Positions 1-11,794 of a stretch of 47,489 bases of DNA are shown in pieces. The stretch's first letter is position 1. The number at the start of each line of letters is the position of its first letter. Origin of the DNA: Prochlorococcus sp. AH-716-I09 (GTDB lineage: Bacteria > Cyanobacteriota > Cyanobacteriia > PCC-6307 > Cyanobiaceae); assembly GCA_028409275.1 (NCBI GenBank), contig JAOOML010000002.1, forward strand, positions 1-47,489, read 5' to 3'. A program made the position numbers and the translations under genes. The notes under the pieces were generated by a model. It did no database searches and had not been told where the DNA came from. It saw nothing but the letters and a program-made list of their open reading frames with translations.

Positions 1-141
1 TATACGAATAAATCTTCTGGTGCAGAAGGTTGGGAAGATAGAAGTTATGGAAACACATCTGAAAATTCCGAATATGAAAGTGGTAGAAGTAGGAGAAAAA
101 GAGGAGTTTCAAATGACAGTAATGTATCAAATGAGAATTAG
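1..141 (+). CDS. C-terminal end of a truncated hypothetical protein with a polar, basic tail
   Basis: Open from base 1: YTNKSSGAEGWEDRSYGNTSENSEYESGRSRRKRGVSNDSNVSNEN*, stop at 139-141. The 5' end lies outside the window. Confidence 0.55.
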   Translation, partial: YTNKSSGAEGWEDRSYGNTSENSEYESGRSRRKRGVSNDSNVSNEN

Positions 142-1142
142 TAACCCATCTCTTTTAGTAAAGAGGTTGATTTAAGTAGAAACTCAATATCTAACTCTTT
201 TTTTATAGATTTATTTGAAATTTGATTTCTCCAAACTTTAGCTTTTGGGATACCTTCAACTAAATTTATAAGATGTTTGCAAATATCCCAAGATTTTCCT
301 CCATTAGTAAGATGCTCTTCTATGTATGGGATTAAGGAGAAGATGATATCTGAGGCAGATTTGGATTTTGTATTAACCCCATAAATTTTCTCGTCAATGT
401 CAGACCATCTTAGGGGATGTTTATAAACTGATCTCCCAATCATTACGCCATCAAAATCATTTAATGCTTTAATCGATTCATTGATATTAGTGAACCCTCC
501 GTTTATCTCTATTAATAATTCTGGATTCAATTTTTTCAATTTTTTTACCACATCGTACTTCAGTGGAGGTATGGTCCTATTTTGTTTTGGATTTAGACCT
601 TTTAATATCGCTTTCCTTGCATGAACTGTAAATCTGTCCGCACCAGCATTAGCTATACATCTTACGAAATTATTCAAATTAATAAAACTATCGTCGTTGT
701 CTACACCTATTCTGTGTTTAATCGTAACCGGTAAGTTGCAGTTATTTTTTAAGGATTCTATACATTTTGCTACTTTCTCAGGATTTTTCATAAGTGAAGC
801 GCCAAAATTTCCAGAACAGACTCTTGGACTTGGACAGCCAACATTAAAGTTTATTTCGTCATAACCCCAATCTTCTGCCATTTGCGCAGCCTCTTTAAGG
901 ATTTCAGGCTCGTCGCCACCAAATTGAATGGAGATTGGGTGTTCTTCATCATTAAAATCTAGAAAATTTTCTTTTTTATTTGTATAAGTTAAACTCTGGG
1001 CCACAATCATTTCTGTATACAAAAGAGCTTTAGAGCTTATTTTTCTCATTATCATCCTGAAATGTTTATCAGTACAATCCATCATTGGAGCAATACTTAA
1101 TTTATGAATATTTTTCATAGAATTAGGTTGATTAAAACTCAT
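138..1142 (-). CDS. dusA: tRNA-dihydrouridine synthase (DusA-like)
   Basis: SIAPMMDCTDKHFR, NVGCPSPRV..GNFGASLM, KHRIGVD, FTVHARKA and INGGF are typical Dus motifs. Confidence 0.9.
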   Translation of the reverse strand: MSFNQPNSMKNIHKLSIAPMMDCTDKHFRMIMRKISSKALLYTEMIVAQSLTYTNKKENFLDFNDEEHPISIQFGGDEPEILKEAAQMAEDWGYDEINFNVGCPSPRVCSGNFGASLMKNPEKVAKCIESLKNNCNLPVTIKHRIGVDNDDSFINLNNFVRCIANAGADRFTVHARKAILKGLNPKQNRTIPPLKYDVVKKLKKLNPELLIEINGGFTNINESIKALNDFDGVMIGRSVYKHPLRWSDIDEKIYGVNTKSKSASDIIFSLIPYIEEHLTNGGKSWDICKHLINLVEGIPKAKVWRNQISNKSIKKELDIEFLLKSTSLLKEMGY

Positions 1143-1165
1143 TATTTTTTATGTGATTTAAATAT

Positions 1166-1660
1166 ATGAATCAATTTCTAAAAAGAAGATCTTTTATTCT
1201 AATTCCTATTATGTCAATCTTAAAAATAATCTTTAAGCCTATGAAAGTTTTAGCTTCTTCACTTAATGCCAAAGAAGAGTGGAATTTATCAAAAGAAGAA
1301 TGGAAATCCAGGCTTAGTCCAGAATCTTACTATATCTTAAGGGAGGAAGGAACTGAAAGAGCCTTCAGTAGCCAACTAAATAATGAAAAAAGAAAAGGAG
1401 TCTTTCATTGTGCAGGATGTGATTTGCCTCTTTTTCTCTCAGATAAAAAATATGATAGTGGTACAGGATGGCCAAGTTTTTGGGATTCAATTCAAGGATC
1501 AGTTGAAACAAAGGTTGATTTCAAGTTAATTGTCCCAAGAACCGAATATCATTGTTCTAGATGTGGAGGTCATCAAGGGCATGTCTTTAATGATGGTCCA
1601 GCTCCTACAGGAAAAAGATATTGCAATAATGGCTTAGCATTAAGGTTTGTTCCTGATTAA
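1166..1660 (+). CDS. msrB: Peptide methionine-(R)-S-oxide reductase MsrB with N-terminal signal-like segment
   Basis: GVFHCAGCDLPLF, SGTGWPSFW, YHCSRCGGHQGHVFNDGP and RYCNNGLALRF match MsrB. Confidence 0.93.
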   Translation: MNQFLKRRSFILIPIMSILKIIFKPMKVLASSLNAKEEWNLSKEEWKSRLSPESYYILREEGTERAFSSQLNNEKRKGVFHCAGCDLPLFLSDKKYDSGTGWPSFWDSIQGSVETKVDFKLIVPRTEYHCSRCGGHQGHVFNDGPAPTGKRYCNNGLALRFVPD

Positions 1661-1735
1661 ATATTTGTGCGGCCTTCCGCAACTTGTTTTGTGCATCATT
1701 TTAATGGAAAATAGTCTTATTAAATTTTTAGAAAA

Positions 1736-2455
1736 ATGATTGAAAATCAATCAGACAATATTGATGATAAAGAAAATGTTATATCTGATCAGGATAATGT
1801 TCCTGAAGATTCCTCATCTCCAGAAGATTCAATAATTGAAAATGATGAATCATCATCTCAGAAAACAGAAGAAATAAATACTGAAGAATTAAAAAATACT
1901 ATTTCTAATAATGATGCACGCCTAGAACAGCTAGAAAAAGAGCATGAAACTTTAAAAAATCAATATGTCAGAATTTCAGCAGATTTTGATAATTTTAGAA
2001 AAAGGCAGTCTAGAGATCAAGACGATTTAAAAATCCAACTTGTTTCTAAGTCTCTAACTGCAATACTTCCTATTGTTGATAATTTTGAGAGAGCAAGGCA
2101 ACAACTGAAACCAGAAAGTGAAGAAGCTCAAGCTCTTCATAGAAGTTATCAAGGATTATATAAACAATTAGTAGAGGTTTTAAAACAACAAGGAGTTGCA
2201 CCGATGAGAGTTGTTGGGCAGCAATTTGATCCTAATTTACATGAAGCCGTATTAAGGGAGCCTAGTGATGAATTTAAGGAAGATTTTATTCTAGAAGAAT
2301 TGCAGCGAGGATATCACCTAGAAGGGAAGGTTTTGAGACATGCTTTGGTTAAAGTTTCAATGGGACCTGGCACACAAAATTCACAAGAGGAAGTAGAAAA
2401 GGATAAAGTTGAAGGGGATATTGATTCAGAGGAAAATACTTCTGAAGATGTATAA
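1736..2455 (+). CDS. grpE: Nucleotide exchange factor GrpE
   Basis: Acidic N-terminus, coiled coil, [36 protein letters not shown]. Adjacent to dnaJ. Confidence 0.93.
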   Translation: MIENQSDNIDDKENVISDQDNVPEDSSSPEDSIIENDESSSQKTEEINTEELKNTISNNDARLEQLEKEHETLKNQYVRISADFDNFRKRQSRDQDDLKIQLVSKSLTAILPIVDNFERARQQLKPESEEAQALHRSYQGLYKQLVEVLKQQGVAPMRVVGQQFDPNLHEAVLREPSDEFKEDFILEELQRGYHLEGKVLRHALVKVSMGPGTQNSQEEVEKDKVEGDIDSEENTSEDV

Positions 2456-2485
2456 AATTCCAAATTTTTACTTGAGTATTACCTA

Positions 2486-3610
2486 ATGGCTGATTTTTAC
2501 CAGATACTTGGAGTTTCAAGAGATGCTGATGCGGATACCTTAAAAAGGGCTTATAGAAAATTAGCAAGGCAATATCATCCTGATGTTAATAAAGAACCAG
2601 GGGCTGAAGATAAATTTAAAGAAATTGGTAAGGCTTATGAAGCATTAGCCGATCCTGAAACAAGAGCTAGATATGATCAGTTTGGAGAGGCGGGCCTTGG
2701 AGGCGCAGCTGGAATGCCTGATATGGGTGATATGGGTGGCTTTGCAGATTTATTTGAAACCTTTTTTAATGGCTTCGGTGGACAAAATCCACAGGGAGGA
2801 AGAACTCAAAGAAGAGGCCCTCAACAAGGAGATGATTTAAGGTATGACCTCAATATTGACTTTAAAGATGCAATATTTGGTCAACAAAGAGAAATCAAAA
2901 TTCCCCATCTTGAGACATGTGAAGTTTGTAGGGGAACAGGTGCTAAACCAGGAACAGGACCAAAAACTTGTTCAACATGTGGAGGAAGTGGACAAGTGAG
3001 AAGAGCTACTAGAACGCCTTTTGGTAATTTTACACAAGTAGGTGAATGTCCTTCATGTAATGGAACTGGTCAAATAATTGCAGATCCATGTGTAAGTTGC
3101 GGCGGTAATGGAGTAAAGCAAGTCAGAAAAAAATTAAGAATTAATATTCCTGCAGGAGTTGATACTGGTACTAAATTAAGAGTTTCCGGAGAAGGAAATG
3201 TTGGTTTAAGAGGGGGCCCACCTGGAGATCTTTATGTTTTTATCAAGGTTAAGAATGATTCAAAACTTAAAAGAGATGGAGTGACTATTTACTCAGAAAT
3301 AGCCGTGAGTTATCTACAGGCTATTTTAGGAGACACTGTTGAAATTACTACTGTTGATGGGAATGTTAATTTAAAAATTCCAAGCGGCACGCAACCAAAT
3401 ACAACTCTTTCACTTGAGAATAAAGGGGTACCTAGACTTGGTAATCCAGTTGCTAGAGGAAATCATGAAGTTTTAGTAAATGTTAAATTACCAACTCGCA
3501 TAACTGATGAAGAACGAAAGCTTTTAGAGGGTTTAGCTTCTCAATATTCAGATAAAAATATAAATTCCAGTAGTGGACTATTTAGTAAATTATTTGGTAA
3601 AGAATCCTAA
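2486..3610 (+). CDS. dnaJ: Chaperone DnaJ
   Basis: J domain with HPD (YHPDVNK), Gly/Phe region and CxxCxGxG zinc-finger repeats. Confidence 0.97.
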   Translation: MADFYQILGVSRDADADTLKRAYRKLARQYHPDVNKEPGAEDKFKEIGKAYEALADPETRARYDQFGEAGLGGAAGMPDMGDMGGFADLFETFFNGFGGQNPQGGRTQRRGPQQGDDLRYDLNIDFKDAIFGQQREIKIPHLETCEVCRGTGAKPGTGPKTCSTCGGSGQVRRATRTPFGNFTQVGECPSCNGTGQIIADPCVSCGGNGVKQVRKKLRINIPAGVDTGTKLRVSGEGNVGLRGGPPGDLYVFIKVKNDSKLKRDGVTIYSEIAVSYLQAILGDTVEITTVDGNVNLKIPSGTQPNTTLSLENKGVPRLGNPVARGNHEVLVNVKLPTRITDEERKLLEGLASQYSDKNINSSSGLFSKLFGKES

Positions 3611-3840
3611 TGCCTTCTTTAAAGTATTTGGATCTTAAATCGGTTCCATGTCCTTTAAATGTTGTCAAAATGAAATTGGCTTTAGAGAAGTTATCCAAAA
3701 ATGAACAACTAATAATTGAACTTGATAAAGGTGAACCAGAAGAAATGGTATTAAAAAATTTAAAACAAATGGGATGTTTCTTTAAACAAATAAACGAAAA
3801 TGAAAAATTCCTAAAAATAACAATATTGAATGAAAAATAA
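3610..3840 (+). CDS. TusA/SirA-family sulfurtransferase-like protein
   Basis: 76 aa with VPCPLNVVKMKLALEKL (CPxx motif of TusA). Overlaps dnaJ by 1 nt and rsgA by 11 nt. Confidence 0.82.
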   Translation: MPSLKYLDLKSVPCPLNVVKMKLALEKLSKNEQLIIELDKGEPEEMVLKNLKQMGCFFKQINENEKFLKITILNEK

Positions 3841-4747
3841 TAGTAATCATTTAGGTTTAGTTACTAAAAAATTTAATGAATTTTTTTTAGTTGACTTAAA
3901 AAATCAAGAAAACTTTGGAAATGTTGAGAGATTTTTATGTAAGGCGAGGAAGTCTGTAAATTTCAAAAATCAACTGATTTATGTAGGAGACGAAGTAGTA
4001 ATTGATAATATTGATTTAAAAAGTAAACGTGCAGTAATAATAAGTCAAAAAAAAAGAAAAAATTTACTAGCTAGACCTTCAGTTGCAAATATTTCTAACA
4101 TATATATTACTTTTTCCGTTGCAGAGCCAGAGTTAAACTTATCTCAGGTGAATAGGTTTTTGATATCAGCAGAATCGATTGGAGTTGAAGTGTCATTAGT
4201 TTTGACAAAGTGTGATTTAATTTCAAACAAAAGAAGATCATTTTTACTTGATAAATTCGGGAAATGGGGTTATCAAGCAATAACTTTAAATTTAGGGAAA
4301 TCTGATCAATTTAAAAATTTATTAGCTGAGTTAAAGCAAAAAGAGTGTTCAATTTTTATGGGTCCATCTGGTGTTGGCAAAACTACTTTACTAAATATGA
4401 TAATCCCAGGTCTTCAAAATAGTACTGCTCCAGTTTCGAATAAAATTAAGAGAGGTAAAAATACTACTCGAAATGTTGAGTTATTTTCCATCTCAAATCA
4501 AAGTTATATTGTGGATACACCAGGTTTTAACATGCAAAATCTAGATGTTGATATTAGGAAGTTACCAAATCTTTATTCAGAAATATATAAACAAATAATC
4601 GATGAAGGAATTAAGTGTAAATTTCGTAACTGCTTACATTTGAATGATGAAGGTTGTAATTTAAATAAATCCTTCGAAAGATATTCTTTTTACAAAGAAA
4701 TGATCGAGTCTTCTAGGAGTCACTATTATCAAAACCAGGAAGATTAA
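3830..4747 (+). CDS. rsgA: Ribosome small-subunit-dependent GTPase A (RsgA/EngC)
   Basis: Circularly permuted GTPase: [24 protein letters not shown] and a C-terminal [14 protein letters not shown] zinc motif. Confidence 0.93.
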   Translation: MKNNSNHLGLVTKKFNEFFLVDLKNQENFGNVERFLCKARKSVNFKNQLIYVGDEVVIDNIDLKSKRAVIISQKKRKNLLARPSVANISNIYITFSVAEPELNLSQVNRFLISAESIGVEVSLVLTKCDLISNKRRSFLLDKFGKWGYQAITLNLGKSDQFKNLLAELKQKECSIFMGPSGVGKTTLLNMIIPGLQNSTAPVSNKIKRGKNTTRNVELFSISNQSYIVDTPGFNMQNLDVDIRKLPNLYSEIYKQIIDEGIKCKFRNCLHLNDEGCNLNKSFERYSFYKEMIESSRSHYYQNQED

Positions 4748-5102
4748 GATTTAATCCACCAGTCAGATCATTCATTCTTTCTTTCATAGTTGTAGAAGAT
4801 AATTCATGAGCTTTTTGAATAGCTTGTAAAATATTTTGCTCTATTTTTTCTTTATCTGAATTTAAAATATTTTCTTGCACTTCTACCTTTAAAGGTAGTT
4901 GGTTGCCACTTATCCAGACTTTTATCATTTCATCATCACTTTTTCCTTCAATCTCCATATTTTCAAGCTCATCTTGTAATTTTTGAGCATCTTGTTGAAT
5001 TTGCTTTGCTTTTTTAAAAGCTTCTGTCAGTTGTCCAAAGTTAGGAAGTCCAAAACCCGCCATTTTGTAAAAAGTTTCTTTAATTAGGATAGTCAAAACC
5101 AA
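4713..5102 (-). CDS. YbaB/EbfC family nucleoid-associated protein
   Basis: [38 protein letters not shown]. Start probably at the internal Met MAGFGLP. Confidence 0.88.
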   Translation of the reverse strand: MVLTILIKETFYKMAGFGLPNFGQLTEAFKKAKQIQQDAQKLQDELENMEIEGKSDDEMIKVWISGNQLPLKVEVQENILNSDKEKIEQNILQAIQKAHELSSTTMKERMNDLTGGLNLNLPGFDNSDS

Positions 5103-5973
5103 TCATTCTTACTTCCGGTTGCAAATAAATTCCTTTGTTTTGTAGTACTTTTTGTTGAATTGCAGTTATTAATTCATAAATCTCTTTTGAAGTTGCTGAA
5201 GAATTATTAATTATAAAATTTGAATGCATTGAAGAAACTTCTGCACCCCCAATGTTTAATCCCTTTAAACCCATATCATCAATTAATTTTGCTGCATAAT
5301 TATTTGCAGGATTTTTAAAAACACTGCCAAAACTCGGTTGGTGATATGGCTGAGTTTCTTTCTTTAATTTAAGGTTATTTTTGGTTGTTTGAATTAATTG
5401 TTCAATATTTCCATTAGGCTCAAAATGTAGTCTTGCACTAATAATTGTTAAATTATTTCTTTGAAAAGAGCTGAATCTATACTCAAAGTTGATATCTTTT
5501 TTTTTAATTTCAAGTTTTTCATGAGTTTTATTATCAATAACTTTTACAGAAATAAGATTTTTTGCAAGCGATAATTTACCTGTACCAGCATTCATATAAA
5601 TTGCTCCTCCTAATGTCCCTGGAATTCCCACAGCCCATTCACCTCCTTGTAATCCATGCTTAGCAAGAGAATTAGATAATGTTGGAAGCATTACACCTGC
5701 TTCCGCTTCAACTATTCCTGAATATGGCTCTATCGTTAATGACCTCATTTTTTTTGTACATATAACTAAACCTTTTATGAAAATATTATTTATTAAAAGA
5801 TTAGAACCTGCTCCAATTATTTGGCATCTTTGTTTGTTTAAATGTGCCCATTTTATTAGATACGAAAATTCGTTTAAATTTCTTGGCTCAGCAAAATATT
5901 CAGCTATTCCTCCTACTTTGATAGTTGTATAACTACTTAGATTACAGTTCTTAGAAAAAATTTTTTTATTCAT
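5080..5973 (-). CDS. murB: UDP-N-acetylenolpyruvoylglucosamine reductase
   Basis: [46 protein letters not shown]. Confidence 0.94.
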   Translation of the reverse strand: MNKKIFSKNCNLSSYTTIKVGGIAEYFAEPRNLNEFSYLIKWAHLNKQRCQIIGAGSNLLINNIFIKGLVICTKKMRSLTIEPYSGIVEAEAGVMLPTLSNSLAKHGLQGGEWAVGIPGTLGGAIYMNAGTGKLSLAKNLISVKVIDNKTHEKLEIKKKDINFEYRFSSFQRNNLTIISARLHFEPNGNIEQLIQTTKNNLKLKKETQPYHQPSFGSVFKNPANNYAAKLIDDMGLKGLNIGGAEVSSMHSNFIINNSSATSKEIYELITAIQQKVLQNKGIYLQPEVRMIGFDYPN

Positions 5974-5986
5974 AAATTAGTTAAGT

Positions 5987-7396
5987 TTAATTGTTTTCCC
6001 CATTTAAAATTGACCAGAAATTATGACAATCACCAGCTCCCATATTTAAAATTAAATCCCCTTTTTGAGTTAATTCGTAAAAATTCTTTGTAATTTCATG
6101 ATAATTATTTATGTAAGCAACATTTTTGTTTTGCTTATAAATTAAATCAGTGATAATTTTCGAAGTAATTTCATCTTCGTTTTTTTCTCCTGCTCCATAA
6201 ATATTAGTTACATAAATAACATCTGCTTTTGATAATTCTTCAGCAAATTCTTTAGAAAATTGCTTTGTTCGAGAGTATCTATGAGGTTGAAATATCGCAA
6301 TTAATCTACTTTTATGAGGTATATTCTTATTTTTTTGATTAATAAATAATCTTCCTAATTTAATTGTCTCTTTTATTTCATTTGGGTGATGTGCATAGTC
6401 ATCATATAAATTTCTTTTATCTATTTGCCCTCTGAATTCAAACCTTTTTTTTGGTAGTTTAAGGTATTTTATATTTTTCTTAATTTCTAAAAAGTCTATA
6501 CCTATCATTCTTGAAGCTGCTATGGCAGCCGTGATATTAGATAAATTGTGTAGTCCTGGAATTGGAATATTTACACTGCTTATGAAATTTCCATTTTCAT
6601 AATATTTTCCAATCGTATGACTTTTATTAATTTCAGTTGGAATTAAGGCATAAGCAACGTTGATGGGTTTAGTGTTTGACCACTTATTTTCAGAATAAAA
6701 ATTATTCCGAGTGATTTCGCAATCAAAATTAATTAATAATTTTTTAGATTTTGTAGCAAATTCTTTAAAAGAAGATATGACTTCCCCTACATCAGAGAAA
6801 TGATCACAATGATCAAAATCAATGTTATTAATTATTCCAATATCAGATTTATATCTAATTATTGTGCCATCAGATTCATCAACTTCAGCTACTAAGAATT
6901 TTGTATCTTCTAAATGACAATTAGAATTGTAGATAGGAATTATTCCCCCAGTTATTGAAGAAGAATTATGAGTACATAACTCAAGCAGTGTGGACAGAAA
7001 TGTGCTTGTTGATGTTTTTCCATGGCTGCCTGCAACAGCCAATGAAGTATAAGACTGCATTAAAAGTGCAAGAATCTCTGAACGGTGTTTTACTGTTAAA
7101 TTTTTTTCTCTACAGTACATTAATTCTTTATTTTCTGACTTGATAGCTGTGCTTACAACAAAATTAATCAATTTGTTGTTAAATTTCGAAGTTATAAATT
7201 CAATATTTTGTCCAACTTGAGAATTAAAGATAATTGCACCTAATTTTTCTAATTTATTAGTTTCATTGTTTTTAACTACATCAGATCCTGAAATTGAATA
7301 ACCTTTTTTCAGTAAACCTATTGCAATTGCTGACATTCCAATACCCCCAACTCCAATAAAATGGAAATGATTTTTAGGTATTAATTCTTTATCCAA
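5987..7396 (-). CDS. murC: UDP-N-acetylmuramate-L-alanine ligase
   Basis: FIGVGGIGMSAIA, AGSHGKTSTSTF, YDDYAHHPNEI, FQPHRYSRT. Confidence 0.95.
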   Translation of the reverse strand: MDKELIPKNHFHFIGVGGIGMSAIAIGLLKKGYSISGSDVVKNNETNKLEKLGAIIFNSQVGQNIEFITSKFNNKLINFVVSTAIKSENKELMYCREKNLTVKHRSEILALLMQSYTSLAVAGSHGKTSTSTFLSTLLELCTHNSSSITGGIIPIYNSNCHLEDTKFLVAEVDESDGTIIRYKSDIGIINNIDFDHCDHFSDVGEVISSFKEFATKSKKLLINFDCEITRNNFYSENKWSNTKPINVAYALIPTEINKSHTIGKYYENGNFISSVNIPIPGLHNLSNITAAIAASRMIGIDFLEIKKNIKYLKLPKKRFEFRGQIDKRNLYDDYAHHPNEIKETIKLGRLFINQKNKNIPHKSRLIAIFQPHRYSRTKQFSKEFAEELSKADVIYVTNIYGAGEKNEDEITSKIITDLIYKQNKNVAYINNYHEITKNFYELTQKGDLILNMGAGDCHNFWSILNGENN

Positions 7397-7590
7397 TGTT
7401 TATCTTTTCCTTAAATTAAAATAACTGCAAAGTAAAAGTTTGGTATTTTTTCTTAAAAAAAAATGATTTTTTTTCTGGAATTAATACAAAATTAGACTTA
7501 TTTGCTTAATAAATCAAAAAAAACTTACTTTATTGCACAAAATTCAGTATGATCAGCAACTTAGGTTATCCATTTAGAAATTTATTAGTT

Positions 7591-8613
7591 ATGACTTTGC
7601 GTGTTGCAATTAACGGCTTTGGGAGAATTGGTCGAAACTTTATGCGTTGTTGGCTCAGTAGAGGTGCTTACACCAATATTGAAGTTGTTGGTATTAACGT
7701 AACTTCGGATCCTAAGACTAATGCTCATCTCTTAAAATACGACTCAGTCCTTGGTCAACTTGATGGTGTTGATATTCAGTATACTGATGATACTTTTGTA
7801 ATTAACAACAAGACAATCAAGTGTTTCTCTGATAGAAATCCAATGAATCTTCCCTGGAAAGATTGGGGTGTAGATCTAGTAATAGAATCCACTGGAGTTT
7901 TTAATACAGATGTTGGAGCAAGCAAGCACTTAGAGGTGGGAGCAAAAAAAGTTATCCTAACTGCTCCGGGTAAAGGTGCTGGCGTTGGTACATATGTAGT
8001 TGGGGTTAATGCGGATACATATAACCATAAAGACTATGATATTTTGAGTAATGCTAGTTGCACTACCAACTGCTTAGCTCCAGTAGTTAAAGTTCTAGAC
8101 CAAACTTTTGGTATCAACAAAGGTCTGATGACTACAATCCATAGCTATACAGGTGATCAAAGAATTCTAGATAATAGTCATAGAGATTTAAGAAGGGCTA
8201 GGGCCGCTGCTACTAATATCGTTCCAACTTCTACAGGAGCTGCTAAAGCAGTTGCACTGGTTTACCCAGAAATGAAAGGCAAATTGACAGGAATTGCAAT
8301 GAGGGTCCCTACACCTAACGTTTCAGCTGTGGATTTCGTTTTCGAATCTTCTAAATCTGTCACAAGCGAAGAAGTAAATAATGCTTTAAAGGAAGCATCT
8401 TTAGGTTCAATGAAGGGCGTTATTAAGTATGGTGATGAACCTTTAGTGTCAAGCGATTATGCAGGCACTAATGAATCATCAATTGTAGATAGTGACCTCA
8501 CTATGTGCATCGGTGATAATCTTGTTAAGGTCCTTGCTTGGTATGACAACGAGTGGGGTTATAGCCAAAGGGTTGTAGATTTAGCAGAGATTGTTGCTAA
8601 GAAATGGGAATAA
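7591..8613 (+). CDS. gap2: Glyceraldehyde-3-phosphate dehydrogenase, cyanobacterial Gap2 type
   Basis: [62 protein letters not shown]. The track start at 7549 adds 14 unlikely residues; ATG 7591 is preferred. Confidence 0.96.
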   Translation: MTLRVAINGFGRIGRNFMRCWLSRGAYTNIEVVGINVTSDPKTNAHLLKYDSVLGQLDGVDIQYTDDTFVINNKTIKCFSDRNPMNLPWKDWGVDLVIESTGVFNTDVGASKHLEVGAKKVILTAPGKGAGVGTYVVGVNADTYNHKDYDILSNASCTTNCLAPVVKVLDQTFGINKGLMTTIHSYTGDQRILDNSHRDLRRARAAATNIVPTSTGAAKAVALVYPEMKGKLTGIAMRVPTPNVSAVDFVFESSKSVTSEEVNNALKEASLGSMKGVIKYGDEPLVSSDYAGTNESSIVDSDLTMCIGDNLVKVLAWYDNEWGYSQRVVDLAEIVAKKWE

Positions 8614-9600
8614 CTAAAAGTGCTTAAAAGGTGTATTTTTTAATAATGCGTCTTTTTTATTATCTTTAAACTCTATTGATGGTTCACCATTATCAAAGTA
8701 ACCAATTTCGTTGATATTTTCATCTATTTTAGATAAGTTTTTTGCCCATTTTTTGGGCAATGAGAAAACTAATTCGTAATCTTCGCCTCCAAAAAAATAA
8801 TATTCGTCCCATTTATCTCCTTTTGGCCAATACTTGTCTTTAGGGATTTTTTCATAATTCAAGATTGCTTTACAGTTGCTGGCTATTGCTAAATCTTGTA
8901 TTGCTTGAAATAGACCATCACTACTATCAGTACATCCTATGCGCTTTATTTTTTTATTGGATTGAGTTTTAAGGAGATTTTTTAGAAAATTTGGGTAAAT
9001 TTGAGGGCGACAAAAACGTTTAATGGACTTACTGATTAATCTTTCATTAAGAGAAACATTATTTTCGAAATTAATTTTACTTCGTATTATAAATCCCAGT
9101 TTGCTAAGACCATGAATTCCAGTAGTTAAGATAATATCTCCTGGTTTACATGCATTTCTTCGTAATTCAAGTTTGCCTTGTATACCAAAGGCTGTAATTG
9201 AGATGATTTTTTCATTTCCGTTTGAGCAATCTCCTCCCAGAATTACCCCGCCATATTCTTTTAAAGCTTCATTTATTCCTTTATATAACTCTTCAACCCA
9301 AACCCACTGAGTTTTAGAAGGCAGAATTAGACTTATTGTGATTCCTATAGTTTTCTTGCTGCCACTGGATAATAAGTCAGAGAAGTTGCTGACTACAGCT
9401 TTCCATCCAAGGTCTTGAGGGCAAATAGTTGTGTCATTAAAATGAACATTTTCTACCAAAGAATCATTATTAATAAGTAAATTGTCATTTTTAGTTTTGA
9501 TTGAAGCGCAATCATCTGTTACTTGATTTTCAGGCATAAATTTTCTAAGCCTGTTTATTAATTCTTTTTCTCCTATATCTTTTAAAGTTTCTTTATGCAT
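8614..9600 (-). CDS. thiL: Thiamine-monophosphate kinase
   Basis: DDCA, NNDSLVENVHF, GGDCSNG and CTDSSDGL motifs of ThiL. Confidence 0.92.
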   Translation of the reverse strand: MHKETLKDIGEKELINRLRKFMPENQVTDDCASIKTKNDNLLINNDSLVENVHFNDTTICPQDLGWKAVVSNFSDLLSSGSKKTIGITISLILPSKTQWVWVEELYKGINEALKEYGGVILGGDCSNGNEKIISITAFGIQGKLELRRNACKPGDIILTTGIHGLSKLGFIIRSKINFENNVSLNERLISKSIKRFCRPQIYPNFLKNLLKTQSNKKIKRIGCTDSSDGLFQAIQDLAIASNCKAILNYEKIPKDKYWPKGDKWDEYYFFGGEDYELVFSLPKKWAKNLSKIDENINEIGYFDNGEPSIEFKDNKKDALLKNTPFKHF

Positions 9601-10684
9601 TTAATTTAAGCTTTTCAATCCCTTCTAAAACTTCAATTTCTATTATTGTGTCATCTTTAGTTAGCTCTTCTAATACATCAAAACCATCTACAACATAACC
9701 AAAGGCAGCATTCCTTCCATCAATTAAATTTCGACCTGCCGGATTTAATTCTGCTTCATATAAAAAGAAGAAGAATTGCGATGACCCATCATCAACTGCG
9801 GTATTTGAATGAGACCATCCTAAAGTTCCAAGAGTTGCGAAAGGTAATGTAGGTGTCTCTGTGTAAAGTCCTAAATCCTCAAAAGTTTGATTATAAAAAG
9901 TATCCTTTTCATCAGGAATTCTAATTTCGAGAGGAACGTGACGTTCTTCATTTGTTTCAGGATCTATGTAACCAATTGCCTCACCAATTGGATCACCTGT
10001 TTGTAGTACAAAAAATTCTTCTGCTCTGTTAATAGGTAAATCTTTATAGAAATTTTTTGAAGATAAATCAACAAATGCTCCTGCTGTAAGAGGGGCGTTA
10101 AATCCATCTACTATAGCTTTCATGTCTCCTTTGGAGGTTTTTATATTGACTTTTGCTCGACCTAGTAATCTTGGTAGATTATCAAACTCTTCTGGAATAT
10201 TGTAAGGAAATTGATTTGGTAGAAAATATTCTTCTAAACCACCAATTTTATCTAAAGCTTCTTTTCGGGTCGTTATAAATGAGTACTTATCTTTAGATTT
10301 GGAATGATCTAGAAGGCTATCAAAATTATCCTTGAGTTCTAAAAATGTTTTTTCAGCAATTTTATTTTTATCATTTGGTAATTCTTGAATGATTCTACTT
10401 TGGTATTTTTTTAGTAAAGATTGACATTTTGTAACAGTTTTTGTAAGAGCGGGCCATCTTCCTCCTCTTACAAGGTCACTAGTTTCCTCCAATTTGTGTT
10501 GAATTTCTTGCAACTCAACTTGCTTGATAGGGAGAGCGTTTCTGAGGATTGCATTAGGGTCTTTTACTGCATTTCCAGTAGGTAAATCGGCTAGTACTTT
10601 AATCGGTTTAAAGAGAAAAACTGGTAAAATTATGATTGATATTATTAAAAAAAGTTTGTTCTGATTTGATAAGAATTTTTGCAT
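9593..10684 (-). CDS. Cyclophilin-type peptidyl-prolyl cis-trans isomerase, exported/lumenal (TLP38-like)
   Basis: Signal peptide, lumen-type N-terminal helical region, then cyclophilin motifs ([24 protein letters not shown]). Confidence 0.87.
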   Translation of the reverse strand: MQKFLSNQNKLFLIISIIILPVFLFKPIKVLADLPTGNAVKDPNAILRNALPIKQVELQEIQHKLEETSDLVRGGRWPALTKTVTKCQSLLKKYQSRIIQELPNDKNKIAEKTFLELKDNFDSLLDHSKSKDKYSFITTRKEALDKIGGLEEYFLPNQFPYNIPEEFDNLPRLLGRAKVNIKTSKGDMKAIVDGFNAPLTAGAFVDLSSKNFYKDLPINRAEEFFVLQTGDPIGEAIGYIDPETNEERHVPLEIRIPDEKDTFYNQTFEDLGLYTETPTLPFATLGTLGWSHSNTAVDDGSSQFFFFLYEAELNPAGRNLIDGRNAAFGYVVDGFDVLEELTKDDTIIEIEVLEGIEKLKLNA

Positions 10685-10727
10685 AGCACTCTTGCAGGTT
10701 TATGATCCTTGGGGATGTAATACAGGA

Positions 10728-11288
10728 ATGATTTCCAGTAACGATTTTCGCACAGGTACCACCATTGAATTAGATGGACAAGTTTGGCGTGTTGTAGAAT
10801 TTCTACATGTCAAGCCTGGTAAGGGTTCTGCTTTTGTGCGAACAAAATTAAAATCGGTTCAAAGCGGCAACGTGGTTGAAAAAACTTTTCGAGCCGGAGA
10901 ATCAGTACAGCAGGCTATCCTTGAGAAGTCTAACCTGCAACATACTTATGTGGAGTCTGGAGATTATGTTTTTATGGATATGACAAGTTTTGAAGAGACA
11001 AGACTTTCCTCTGAACAAATAGGTAAAGGTTCAAAGTATTTGAAAGAAGGAATGGAAGTGAATGTAATTTTCTATAATGGTAAAGTTTTAGAAGTCGAAC
11101 TTCCAATATCTATTTCTTTAAAAGTTACAGAGACTGACCCTGGAGTTAAAGGCGATACTGCTAGTGGGGGCACTAAACCAGCTATTCTAGAAACAGGTGC
11201 TCAAATTATGGTTCCTTTATTTATTTCTGTGGGAGAAATGATTAAAGTTGATACTCGTAATGATAGTTATCTTGGACGTGAAAATTAA
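10728..11288 (+). CDS. efp: Translation elongation factor P
   Basis: [45 protein letters not shown] at 10728 is preferred to TTG at 10692. Confidence 0.96.
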   Translation: MISSNDFRTGTTIELDGQVWRVVEFLHVKPGKGSAFVRTKLKSVQSGNVVEKTFRAGESVQQAILEKSNLQHTYVESGDYVFMDMTSFEETRLSSEQIGKGSKYLKEGMEVNVIFYNGKVLEVELPISISLKVTETDPGVKGDTASGGTKPAILETGAQIMVPLFISVGEMIKVDTRNDSYLGREN

Positions 11289-11794
11289 TGACTATGAAAT
11301 TAGATCATGAAGACTTAAATCGCTTAATAGATAAAATCTCTGCAAGCGATATTCAAGAATTCTCACTAGAGGGAGAAGATTTTAAACTCGAAATAAAAAG
11401 AAATTTATTTGATCAGAATCAAGTTAGTAATAATTTAGTTTCTCCTACTTCATTTGATACTGAAACAGTTGCTAACCAAAAATTCATCAATGATAATGTT
11501 TCTGTAGTTAATGAGCCTAACGTGCCTCAGGTAGCTCCTCCTGGACGTTCAGATCTCACTGAAATTACTTCTCCTATGGTTGGAACCTTTTATAGGGCTT
11601 CAGCTCCTGGGGAGGAGCCATTCGTCGAAGTAGGAAACAATGTTAAAGTTGGTCAAACGATTTGTATTTTAGAAGCTATGAAGTTGATGAATGAAATTGA
11701 ATCTGAATTTAATGCTGAAATAGTAGAGATTCTCGTTGAGAATGCAACGCCAGTTGAATTTGGCCAAGTTTTAATGCGTGTCAAGCAAAGTTGA
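11288..11794 (+). CDS. accB: Acetyl-CoA carboxylase biotin carboxyl carrier protein
   Basis: SPMVGTFYRASAPGEEPFVEVG and the ILEAMKLMNEIE biotinylation motif. Directly follows efp. Confidence 0.96.
   Translation: MTMKLDHEDLNRLIDKISASDIQEFSLEGEDFKLEIKRNLFDQNQVSNNLVSPTSFDTETVANQKFINDNVSVVNEPNVPQVAPPGRSDLTEITSPMVGTFYRASAPGEEPFVEVGNNVKVGQTICILEAMKLMNEIESEFNAEIVEILVENATPVEFGQVLMRVKQS

Noticed and set aside
2349-2567. 72-aa minus-strand ORF across the grpE/dnaJ junction
   Set aside because: Overlaps the ends of two confident genes; no recognisable motif.
7549-7590. N-terminal extension of Gap2
   Set aside because: Gap2 proteins begin at [16 protein letters not shown]; the upstream 14 residues are not family-like.
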